From an uncultured Cytophagales bacterium (lineage in GTDB: Bacteria > Bacteroidota > Bacteroidia > Cytophagales > Thermoflexibacteraceae), in the NCBI GenBank assembly GCA_938039675.1, contig CALHUI010000006.1, positions 82,099 to 146,098 on the forward strand: DNA of 64,000 nucleotides. The letters are read 5' to 3'. Of this stretch, positions 26,604 to 34,645 are shown in pieces. Within the stretch, counting starts at the first letter, position 1; every line of letters starts with the position of its first letter. The translations under genes were made by a program, and so were the position numbers. The notes under the pieces are model-generated. The model had not been told where the DNA came from and searched no databases. It was given only the letters and a program-made list of their open reading frames with translations.

Positions 26604-27818
26604 ATGAAAACTAACCTCAAATCGCATTATCAGGTATTAATTGCCGGCGGAGGCAATGGAGGAATATCGGTGGCTGCACAGCTATTGCGCAAACAGTCTA
26701 ATTTAGATATTGCTATTGTAGAGCCTTCCGATAAACACTATTACCAGCCTGCATGGACGCTTGTAGGCGGGGGAGACTATGATATTAATGATACAGTCCG
26801 CAATGAAGCTGATTTTATTCCCAAAAATGCGACATGGATAAAAGATAAGGTTGCACAATTTTTACCGGATGAAAACAAGGTTATATTGGCAGGTGGCGAT
26901 GCAGTTACTTACGACTGGTTAGTAATTGCTATCGGAATACAACTCAATTGGTCAGCCATTAAAGGGCTAGAAGGAAACTTAGGTAAAAACGGCATTACCT
27001 CCAATTATTTGTTCAATGTGGCTCCTTATACATTTGAATGTATCAAAAACTTTAAAGGCGGAAAAGCGATTTTTACCAATCCAAGCACACCTATCAAGTG
27101 TGGAGGGGCGCCTCAAAAAATTATGTACTTGGCTGCCGATTATTTCCGCAAGCATGGTATATTAGATAAGGCAGATATTCATTACTACTCCGGCAGCGCT
27201 GTGATTTTCGGAGTAAAAAAATATGCTGAAACACTTAACAAAGTTATTCAGCGATACGGCATCAAAACGCACTTCAAGCACAATTTGGTAGAGATTCGCG
27301 CCAATGAGAAGAAAGCGATTTTTGAAACCGAGCAAGACGGACAAAAAGTGCAAGTAGTTGAAAACTACGAGTTTATACATGTAACTCCACCACAGTCTGC
27401 ACCCGATGTAGTTCGTACAAGCCCGTTAGCAGTACCTGACTCACCAGGAGGATGGCTGGATGTAGACAAAGGTACTTTGAGGCACAACCGATACAAAAAC
27501 GTATTCGGAATTGGCGATAATACAAGCACGCCCAATGCCAAAACAGGTGCCGCCATTCGCAAACAAGCCCCTGTTTTGGTTGAAAATTTATACCGTAGTA
27601 TCACAGGGCAACAAATGGATGCCATGTACAACGGTTATGGCTCCTGTCCGCTAGTTACAGGCTATGGCAAATTAGTGCTGGCAGAGTTTGACTACAACAA
27701 CGAGCCTATTGAAACGTTTCCTTTTGACCAAAGAAAAGAACGCTGGACAATGTATCAACTCAAAAAACGTATATTGCCGTGGCTGTACTGGAATAAAATC
27801 CTAAAAGGAACAGCTTAA
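26604..27818 (+). CDS. sqr: Sulfide:quinone oxidoreductase, type II (mitochondrial SQOR-like)
   Basis: A flavoprotein bound at the membrane that oxidises sulfide, passes electrons to quinone and delivers persulfide sulfur. The 404-residue product has the FAD motif VLIAGGGNGGISVA (residues 11-24). The two redox cysteines are at about 166 (STPIKCGGAPQKIMYL) and 348 (YGSCPLVTGYGK), 182 residues apart. These blocks, with VTPPQSAPDVV, NVFGIGDNT and VLAEFDY, closely resemble animal mitochondrial SQOR rather than type I bacterial enzymes. The start MKTNLKSHYQ at 26604 follows the promoter box by 36 bases. The DUF6132 gene begins nine bases after the stop, so they are co-transcribed. Confidence 0.93.
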   Translation: MKTNLKSHYQVLIAGGGNGGISVAAQLLRKQSNLDIAIVEPSDKHYYQPAWTLVGGGDYDINDTVRNEADFIPKNATWIKDKVAQFLPDENKVILAGGDAVTYDWLVIAIGIQLNWSAIKGLEGNLGKNGITSNYLFNVAPYTFECIKNFKGGKAIFTNPSTPIKCGGAPQKIMYLAADYFRKHGILDKADIHYYSGSAVIFGVKKYAETLNKVIQRYGIKTHFKHNLVEIRANEKKAIFETEQDGQKVQVVENYEFIHVTPPQSAPDVVRTSPLAVPDSPGGWLDVDKGTLRHNRYKNVFGIGDNTSTPNAKTGAAIRKQAPVLVENLYRSITGQQMDAMYNGYGSCPLVTGYGKLVLAEFDYNNEPIETFPFDQRKERWTMYQLKKRILPWLYWNKILKGTA

Positions 27819-27827
27819 TTTTTTGGT

Positions 27828-28019
27828 ATGTTAATCAAGTATAAAAAATGGTTGCTTGCCTCGATAGGTATTTTGGTAGGTGGCGTTGCCGGGTGGTCAT
27901 TCTGGTACTATATCGGCTGTGAAAGCGGCACCTGCCCAATTACTTCCAACCCGTATCGCAGCATGGCATACGGTGCAGTGATGGGTTTGCTGTTGTTTTG
28001 GCCGGAGCGAAGCGAGTAA
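27828..28019 (+). CDS. DUF6132-family small membrane protein
   Basis: A 63-residue protein with two membrane helices (about 8-28 and 46-60) and a short loop between them reading GCESGTCPITSNPY, which has two Cys four apart. This loop is the signature of DUF6132, a Bacteroidota family without known activity. It begins nine bases after sqr and shares its promoter. The cysteine pair and location suggest a role in sulfur relay or transport next to the quinone reductase, but that is inference from context alone. A strong terminator follows. Confidence 0.8.
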   Translation: MLIKYKKWLLASIGILVGGVAGWSFWYYIGCESGTCPITSNPYRSMAYGAVMGLLLFWPERSE

Positions 28020-28041
28020 AATGCCGCTATTTTATAATTGC

Positions 28042-28090
28042 AAAAAGACTTGATGTCTCTGAAAAGAGATATTAAGTCTTTTTATTTTTT
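28042..28090 (+). terminator. Terminator of the sqr-DUF6132 operon
   Basis: A 19-base stem (AAAAAGACTTGATGTCTCT with AGAGATATTAAGTCTTTTT) closes a GAAA tetraloop and is followed by TATTTTTTG. Confidence 0.9.
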
Positions 28091-28173
28091 GTACAATGAT
28101 ATTGTGCTTTTACACCTGCAAAAATTACTTGTGTGCTTTATCTATGCCTATCAGCAAAATATTTATACCATTT

Positions 28174-28518
28174 TTATTTGAGGTTTTTGAGCTGTTTGAG
28201 CACTTTTTGAATAGACAACTGCATTTGCGTTAAAATAGTATCGGGCACTATGCTCTGCAATTGTGCATCAGCCCCTTAGCCTGACCTTTTTTGGTTAAAT
28301 CAAATTTAAGAATTAAATTATTTCCTTTGATAACAGGTGTGCTGTATTCCTGCTGTCTTCCGGGTAGCGTTCCATAATAGAGAAGACCGTTGGTATTAAC
28401 CGTTCCCACAGCAGAGTTGAGTAAATCAGCAAGGAATGACTCCCTCTTTAACATTCAATGCGATTTGATTCAGTTCTTTGCAGCTGGCGGCAAGCAAAGG
28501 GAGCGGAGACACAATCAA
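28174..28518 (-). pseudogene. Broken lipoprotein gene of unknown function
   Basis: Reading leftward from about 28518, the first frame gives LIVSPLPLLAASCKELNQIAL, a lipoprotein signal with lipobox LAASC, continuing to EGVIP. The coding pattern then shifts frame to ADLLNSAVGTVNTNGLLYYG and VIKGNNLILKFDLTKKGQAKG, then shifts again to ADAQLQSIVPDTILTQMQ and ends at a TAA at 28174-28176. Two frameshifts (near 28440 and 28270) break a protein of about 115 residues. The family is not recognised. It is on the strand opposite the sulfide genes. Confidence 0.55.
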
Positions 28519-28585
28519 CTTGTTTGCTCACAATTTAAACAAATTACCGAAATCTTGCATATGTGAAATAAAGTTGGTATTATTG

Positions 28586-28609
28586 AACATATTTATATGA
28601 AAATATGTT
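28586..28609 (+). promoter_or_regulatory. Perfect inverted repeat AACATATTT-N6-AAATATGTT (candidate operator)
   Basis: Nine-base arms are perfectly complementary and overlap the start codon of the decayed DUF2490 gene (ATG 28605-28607). The core ATATGAAAATAT is shared with the arsR promoter region. This is the most symmetrical of the three copies and so the best guide to the operator. Confidence 0.55.
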
Positions 28610-29081
28610 TAAAATAAAGTTATACGCAACAGTCCTGACTATTTATTCTTTGCTGATTTTTTCACCTGCCTATGCACAATCGCATATTAACTGGTGGACG
28701 AGATTATCAATTAAAATGACTGTTACCTCTGTTTTATTTACAGAGTTAGAAGGGCAGATTCGCCGTATAGATACGATGATATAGAGTGTAGTATTCTTGT
28801 AAAGTGTGTTGGTAATTTTATTACAATTTATATGTTTTTTACGATAAAAAAAGGAACATTAAAATCTCCTTTTTTTGTTATTTTTTTAAAAATATTGCCT
28901 CTAAATTTAAGAGTATCGTTAGACGGACGAATTGCTGTTGCACGTGTATGGGGTAACAGAGCATCAGTTATATGACTACAATCGTTTAATTTTCAATATT
29001 AACTACAAGCCCAATCCACATTGGCGAATTGAATTGGGTTACATATATGCCAACCGATTATTGCGCAAACAAATGCAATAA
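28605..29081 (+). pseudogene. Remnant of a DUF2490-family outer-membrane protein gene
   Basis: The 5' part encodes a signal peptide and the typical start of DUF2490 proteins (MFKIKLYATVLTIYSLLIF, then AQSHINWWTRLSIKMT), ending at a TAG at 28782-28784 after 59 codons. About 140 bases of AT-rich DNA follow, after which a frame without start (about 28925-29081) encodes LYDYNRLIFNINYKPNPH and WRIELGYIYANRL, the usual C-terminal strand of the family. The middle of the barrel is missing. The family is a Bacteroidota beta-barrel of unknown role. Its operator-like sequence ties it to the sulfide regulon before it decayed. Confidence 0.6.
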
Positions 29082-29164
29082 ATAGATGAAAATAATCTTA
29101 TTATGCATTTCTGCTATACGCTGCTTTAGAAAAATTAATCACTATTTTTATTAAAACAAGGACC

Positions 29165-30862
29165 GTGAAAAAACAACGCGAACGCAGGGATTTTCTTAAA
29201 CAATTAAGTGCGATAGGTATTGGTGGCGCAACGTTTTCCGCGCTGCCTTTCAGTGTAGAGGCTCATCGGGGAGGAAAGTTACAAGAATCTCAAAACCAGA
29301 ACTTTACTATCAATTTACTGCAAACCACCGATGTGCATTGCCAACTGCACGCACACGATGAGTTGTTCTGGGAAAATGGGAAAGCCGTTTTTCGTAAAGC
29401 GGGTGGCTATGCACACATGGCAACCTACTTGAATGAGTTTCGCAAAAAAAATCCGTACACTTTTTTAGTTGATACGGGTGATATGTTTCAGGGCAGTGAG
29501 CTTTCGGTTAAAACCAAAGGCAAAGCGTTGATTCCTATTCTCAATCAACTGAATTATAACCTGTACATACCGGGCAACTGGGAAGTGGTGTACTACAAAA
29601 AAACAATGCAGCAACTGCTTGGTGCGCTTCATGCACCGAAGGTCTGTACTAATATGTATCACGACCTTGGCAATGGTAAAAGGGGCGAATTGATTTTCCT
29701 CCCTTATTATGTTTGGCATGTAAACGGTATTAAAATCGGCTTTATTGGTTACACCGACCCGCTAGTACCGATACGCCAGTCTCCAAATTACAGTAAGGGT
29801 ATTATTTACACACAGCCCGAAGAAAATATTGCCTATTATGTAGATGTATTGCGCAATCAGGAGCAATGCCATTTTGTCATTTTGCTCTCGCACTTGGGGC
29901 TTTCGCAGCAAATTCACTTAGCCAACCTGCCTGTTTGCGAAGGGGTGGACTATGTTTTCGGCGGCGATACACACGAGCGCGTGCGCACACCGATTGTCTG
30001 CAAATATGCCAAAGTGGTAGAGCCGGGTGCGTTCGGTTCTTTTGTAGGTAAACTGGAACTGACCGTACAGAACGGCAAAATCGTGAAAGATGAATATGAA
30101 CTGGTAGAAATCAGTAGCACGCGCTACAAGCCCGACAAGGCAATGGAAGCGCTGATAGCAGAAAGTGAGCACCCGTTTTTAGAAGACTTGCAAACCATTA
30201 TCGGCTACAGCACGCTGCCACTTTATCGCTATTTCGTTATTGAAAATACGATTGACACCATGATTCTGGATGCGCTGTACTGGAAATTGCAGAAGGAATA
30301 CAACGTAGATGTAGTGCTTTCCAATGGTTTCCGATTCTGCTCGCCGCGGGCTACCCCCGACAAAACAGGTAATATCCCGATTAACAGTGCCTTCTTGTAC
30401 GAAATGCTACCCGTTGACAGCACAGTGCGTGTGGCGCAGGCAACAGGCAAGCAAATCAGCGAATGGCTGGAAAAAGAGCTGAACAATGTATTTGCTAAAA
30501 ATGCCGCCGAGCGCTTTGGCGGATGGGTAGTGAAATTTAAAGGCATGAAAATCACTTTCTATGCGCATGGCGAAAAAGGACAGCGGGTGCAAAGTGTGCT
30601 TATCAACAATGAGCCGTTAAACCCCGATAAGACCTATACACTCTGCGCCTGCGAACGCGATGGCGACCCCGAAGATGTACTTTGCCGCATGAAAGATGTT
30701 AAAAATATGAAAAATACACCCTTCACGCTGCATATGGTCGTAAAGGATTATCTGAAAGCCAACAGCCCTGTAACGCCTACGCCTGCCGTTGCTGCCAAGG
30801 CCTTGGATGTGCCGCAGGATTTGCTCACACAGGTGCGCGGAGTGGATTATCAGTTCCGATAA
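29165..30862 (+). CDS. Tat-exported 5'-nucleotidase/SoxB-like metallophosphoesterase
   Basis: Encodes 565 residues from a GTG start (29165; no ATG fits). The N terminus has a Tat signal (residues 7-30, RRDFLKQLSAIGIGG), so a folded, probably metal-loaded enzyme is exported. The metallophosphoesterase domain shows LLQTTDVHCQLHAHDE (D56, H58), LVDTGDMFQGSE (about 101-112), GNWEV (137-141), LLSHLGL (about 240) and GGDTHE (about 266-271). The C-terminal 5'-nucleotidase domain has VVLSNGFRF, resembling the ALSPGFRWG block of thiosulfohydrolase SoxB. Usual motifs are GNHE/D and GGHTH (SoxB: GHWE), so this is a variant. Its place beside sulfide-oxidation genes suggests action on sulfur-bearing substrates; a nucleotidase role is the alternative. 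A terminator follows. Confidence 0.8.
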   Translation: MKKQRERRDFLKQLSAIGIGGATFSALPFSVEAHRGGKLQESQNQNFTINLLQTTDVHCQLHAHDELFWENGKAVFRKAGGYAHMATYLNEFRKKNPYTFLVDTGDMFQGSELSVKTKGKALIPILNQLNYNLYIPGNWEVVYYKKTMQQLLGALHAPKVCTNMYHDLGNGKRGELIFLPYYVWHVNGIKIGFIGYTDPLVPIRQSPNYSKGIIYTQPEENIAYYVDVLRNQEQCHFVILLSHLGLSQQIHLANLPVCEGVDYVFGGDTHERVRTPIVCKYAKVVEPGAFGSFVGKLELTVQNGKIVKDEYELVEISSTRYKPDKAMEALIAESEHPFLEDLQTIIGYSTLPLYRYFVIENTIDTMILDALYWKLQKEYNVDVVLSNGFRFCSPRATPDKTGNIPINSAFLYEMLPVDSTVRVAQATGKQISEWLEKELNNVFAKNAAERFGGWVVKFKGMKITFYAHGEKGQRVQSVLINNEPLNPDKTYTLCACERDGDPEDVLCRMKDVKNMKNTPFTLHMVVKDYLKANSPVTPTPAVAAKALDVPQDLLTQVRGVDYQFR

Positions 30863-30890
30863 GGTATAAATCATTCAAAATCAACCATTT

Positions 30891-30926
30891 AAACCTAACA
30901 GGTCTTAAAGACCTATTAGGTTTTTT
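30891..30926 (+). terminator. Terminator after the SoxB-like gene
   Basis: AACCTAACAGGTCTT pairs with AAGACCTATTAGGTT (one mismatch), ending in TTTTTT. Confidence 0.85.
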
Positions 30927-31074
30927 GTATGAGTTGGGAGAGCAATTTAAAACGCACTTGTAAATTTTTCAACCGAAAAGTCGCTGATTTTTACATAGTC
31001 GTGTTGTTTTTATGACGATTTTTTTGCTTGCGAGTACTTTGCGTTACAACATAAAAACACTTCGCGCTGCTTTC

Positions 31075-34000
31075 TTACCCAATCATCCGATATTCCAGAT
31101 TCAAATCGGCTAATTTTTGCAAAAACTCGTTGCCCGGGTTGATTTTATACCTGCGCGATACGCTTTCAACGTTTATGTTTTGAATGGGGTCAAAAACGGT
31201 TACTCGCAGCTCGCAAGTGCCTGCATGTTGCTGAACGGCTTGCTGCAAGGCATTGAGCATATCGGCGGAAATCTGTTGTACGTTGATGCGCAGTTCCAAC
31301 TTGCGAATCATTTTTTCACGGATATCTGCCAGCAGTTGAATTTGCGTCGGACGAAACTCCCATGCACCCATTTGTCCGTAGCGCTCTTGTACTTTGCCTC
31401 TCAGGAAAAGAAACTGCCCCAACGAAAGCATGTAGCTGTGTTTCAGGTAATCTTCGCCAAAGAGGGCAAATTCCAGCGAACCCTGATAGTCTTCGATGGT
31501 AAAAATACCGAAAGGCTTGCCGTTTTTGCCTACGCGATTGTTTACGTTGGCAACAATGCCTGCAATTTTTATTTCTTGGCCTTTAAAATTTTCAATTTCA
31601 GTAACAGCACAGGTGCAGAAATTCTTGATGTCTTGGCGGAACTGGTCTAACGGATGACCGGAGAGATAAAAACCGACTACTTCTTTCTCAAATTTGAGTT
31701 TAATTAAATCCGTCCATGGCTCGCAAGGCGGCAATTTGGGTTTAGCCACCGTACTGCCGCCACCGCTGCCAAAAAGGGAGGCCTGCAGCGAAAGTTTTTC
31801 GCTTTGTGCGGCATTGCCGTAGCGGATGATTTTTTCGATACCGGAACTATCGCCCTCGGGCGTATGGAAATACTGCGCGCGGTGAATATCGGTAAAGCAG
31901 TCAAAACCTCCGCCATAGGCAAGGCTTTCAAAGGTTTTTTTATTGACGGTGCGCAGATTGATGCGTTCGGCAAAATCCCAGATACTGCTGAACGCACCTT
32001 TTGCTTCGCGCTCCTGAATGATACTATCCACAGCCGCCTCGCCTGCACCTTTAATAGCACCCAGTCCAAAGCGGATTTGTCCCTTTTTATTTACGTCAAA
32101 AGTGGCGGATGATTCGTTTATGTCGGGGCCTAATACGGTCAGCCCCATGCGTCTACATTCTTCAAGGAAGAAGCTGATTTTGTCAATATCGCCCATGGAA
32201 TGGGTCAGCACCGATGCCATGTACTCGGCAGGGTAGTTGGCTTTGAGATAGCCCGTTTGGTAAGCCACTACAGAGTAAGCCGCAGAGTGAGAACGGTTAA
32301 ATCCATACTCGGCAAATTTTTCCATAATGCCGAAAATTTCTTCGGCTTTATTTTGCGGAATATTGTGTAGTTGTTTGGCTCCGGCAATAAATTTATCTTT
32401 TTCCTTCGCCATTTTTTCCTTATCCTTTTTACCCATTGCACGGCGCAACAAATCTGCGCCGCCGAGCGAATAGCCGGCCAGAATCTGAGCAGTTTGCATA
32501 ATCTGCTCCTGATAAACCATAATACCAAAAGTATAACCAAGGATAGGCTCTAACAGCGGATGCGGAAACTCCACCTGTTCGTGCCCGTGCTTGCGGGCAA
32601 TATAGTTCGGGATGAACTGCATCGGCCCCGGACGGTAAAGAGCGTTCATCGCAATCAGGTCTTCTATGTTGGTGGGTTTCAGTTCTTTGAGGTACATCCG
32701 CATACCTTCGGATTCAAACTGAAAAGTACCTATGGTTTCGCCGCGTTGATAGAGTTCAAAAGTTTTGGGGTCGTCGTAAGGGATGCGGTCTATGTCAATT
32801 TCTTTGCCATGATTTTTCTTGATGAGTTTGATGGCATCTTGAATGATGGTAAGGGTTTTTAAGCCCAAAAAGTCCATTTTGAGCATACCCGCATCTTCAA
32901 TTACCTTGCCGTCAAACTGAGTAACGAGCAGGTCGGAGTCTTTGGCAACGCAAACGGGTATATAGTCTGTCAAATCTGCCGGAGCGATGATAACGCCTGC
33001 CGCGTGGATACCCGTATTGCGCACCGAACCTTCCAAAATTTCAGCACTTTTCAGAATTTCGGCGCGAAGGTCGTTGCCCTTGCGAATGGCTGCCAATTCG
33101 GGTACTTCTTCGTAGGCCTTGGCCAGTGTGATGCCGGGCTTTTCGGGAATCAGTTTGGCTAACTGGTTGGTTTCCTCCAACGGGAAGTCCAGCACACGGC
33201 CTACGTCCTTCACCGACATTTTAGCCGCCATGCTGCCATAGGTGATAATTTGCGCCACTTGATTTCTGCCGTATTTTTCCACCACATAATCAATAACGCG
33301 CTGACGGCCTACGTCGTCAAAGTCCACGTCAATATCGGGCATAGACACGCGCTCGGGATTCAGGAAACGCTCGAAAAGCAAATTGTACTTAATCGGGTCA
33401 ATGTTGGTAATGCCTGTACAGTAAGCTACTGCTGAACCTGCCGCAGAACCCCGCCCTGGCCCAACGGCTACACCTAACTTCCGTGCGGCAGCAATAAAAT
33501 CCTGTACGATGAGGAAGTAGCCCGGAAAGCCCATTTTTTGGATAATTTCCAGCTCAAAGTTGAGGCGTTCCTCTATTTCCGACGTAATCGTTCCGTAGTT
33601 GCGTTTGGCACCCAAAAAGGTGAGATGACGCAAGTAGTCGTCTTGGGTTTGAAAACCTTCGGGTAGCGGAAAGTTGGGTAGCAGAATGTCGCGCTTGAGT
33701 TTTAACTTTTCAACTTTTTCTACAATTTCGTTAGTATTATCCAGCGCTTGCGGTAAGTCGCCGAACAATTGGTTCATTTCTGCCTGCGACTTGAAGAAAA
33801 ATTCGTTATTGGGGAAGCCAAACCGAAAGCCTTTGCCATCGCCAATGGGGGTGGAGCGCTTTTCGCCCGTGTTGATACACAGCAGAATATCGTGCGGGCC
33901 CGCATCTTTCTGGTCAATGTAGTGGCTGTCGTTGGTGGCAATAATTTTGAGGTTGTACTTTTTGGCAAAACCAATGAGGGTTTGGTTTACGTCTTCTTGG

Positions 34001-34569
34001 CTGATACTCGTTCCGTCTATGTCGTTGATGTGGTGGCGCTGCAACTCTATGTAATAGTCTTCGCCGAAAAGGTCAATCCACCATTGCAACAGTTTTTCGG
34101 CTGCCGCTGCCCCCTGATGAATGATGGCTTGCGGCACTTCCGCACCAATGCAGCAGGAAGTAGCAATCAGGCCTTTGTGATATTTCTGAATCAGTTCCTT
34201 GTCTATGCGCGGATATTTGCTGTACAAGCCCTCAATGAAGCCCAGCGAACACAGTTTGGAGAGGTTGCGATAGCCTTCGGGATTTTTGGCCAGCAGCAGT
34301 TGGTGAAAGCGAACGTCTTTGCTGCCTTTGCCGAACTCTTTTCGGTGGCGGTCTGCCACAAGGTAAAACTCACAGCCTACAATAGGTTTTATGCCGTGTT
34401 TATCGGCTTCTGCTACAAATTTGAAAGCTCCGAACATATTGCCGTGGTCGGTTAGGGCAACGGCTTTCATGCCGTCGGCAGCGGCTTTTTTCATCATGCC
34501 GGAAATGCTTGCTGCGCCGTCCAACAGCGAAAATTGTGTGTGGCAGTGCAGGTGTGAGAAGGATTGCAT
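31075..34569 (-). CDS. dnaE: DNA polymerase III alpha subunit
   Basis: Replicative DNA polymerase. The 1,164-residue product has an N-terminal PHP domain (SHLHCHTQFSLLDGA, ALTDHGNMFGA), palm motifs VGPGRGSAAGS and PDIDVDFDD (about residue 410, catalytic aspartates) and LKMDFLGLKTL. A helix-hairpin-helix region follows and an OB fold appears near the C terminus (IAGIVANVNNRVGKNGKP). The PHP metal ligands H-x-H are present. Length and order are those of bacterial DnaE, and no intein is seen. The ATG at 34567-34569 is chosen over an upstream TTG. A perfect TAATTTTG promoter box lies 34 bases upstream, separating it from the nuclease gene before it. Confidence 0.97.
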   Translation of the reverse strand: MQSFSHLHCHTQFSLLDGAASISGMMKKAAADGMKAVALTDHGNMFGAFKFVAEADKHGIKPIVGCEFYLVADRHRKEFGKGSKDVRFHQLLLAKNPEGYRNLSKLCSLGFIEGLYSKYPRIDKELIQKYHKGLIATSCCIGAEVPQAIIHQGAAAAEKLLQWWIDLFGEDYYIELQRHHINDIDGTSISQEDVNQTLIGFAKKYNLKIIATNDSHYIDQKDAGPHDILLCINTGEKRSTPIGDGKGFRFGFPNNEFFFKSQAEMNQLFGDLPQALDNTNEIVEKVEKLKLKRDILLPNFPLPEGFQTQDDYLRHLTFLGAKRNYGTITSEIEERLNFELEIIQKMGFPGYFLIVQDFIAAARKLGVAVGPGRGSAAGSAVAYCTGITNIDPIKYNLLFERFLNPERVSMPDIDVDFDDVGRQRVIDYVVEKYGRNQVAQIITYGSMAAKMSVKDVGRVLDFPLEETNQLAKLIPEKPGITLAKAYEEVPELAAIRKGNDLRAEILKSAEILEGSVRNTGIHAAGVIIAPADLTDYIPVCVAKDSDLLVTQFDGKVIEDAGMLKMDFLGLKTLTIIQDAIKLIKKNHGKEIDIDRIPYDDPKTFELYQRGETIGTFQFESEGMRMYLKELKPTNIEDLIAMNALYRPGPMQFIPNYIARKHGHEQVEFPHPLLEPILGYTFGIMVYQEQIMQTAQILAGYSLGGADLLRRAMGKKDKEKMAKEKDKFIAGAKQLHNIPQNKAEEIFGIMEKFAEYGFNRSHSAAYSVVAYQTGYLKANYPAEYMASVLTHSMGDIDKISFFLEECRRMGLTVLGPDINESSATFDVNKKGQIRFGLGAIKGAGEAAVDSIIQEREAKGAFSSIWDFAERINLRTVNKKTFESLAYGGGFDCFTDIHRAQYFHTPEGDSSGIEKIIRYGNAAQSEKLSLQASLFGSGGGSTVAKPKLPPCEPWTDLIKLKFEKEVVGFYLSGHPLDQFRQDIKNFCTCAVTEIENFKGQEIKIAGIVANVNNRVGKNGKPFGIFTIEDYQGSLEFALFGEDYLKHSYMLSLGQFLFLRGKVQERYGQMGAWEFRPTQIQLLADIREKMIRKLELRINVQQISADMLNALQQAVQQHAGTCELRVTVFDPIQNINVESVSRRYKINPGNEFLQKLADLNLEYRMIG

Positions 34570-34602
34570 AGGCAAATGCGGTGTGCAAAAAGTGTGTATT
34601 TA

Positions 34603-34610
34603 CAAAATTA
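34603..34610 (-). promoter_or_regulatory. -7 promoter box of dnaE (TAATTTTG)
   Basis: Minus-strand exact match to TAnnTTTG in the 76-base gap between the AddB-like gene and dnaE. Confidence 0.55.
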
Positions 34611-34645
34611 TGCTTTATTCGTTCCAATCGGAACTATCAGCGATT

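Noticed and set aside
31075..34569. Possible intein or duplication in dnaE because of its length.
   Set aside because: Motifs run in normal order and the length is ordinary for bacterial DnaE.
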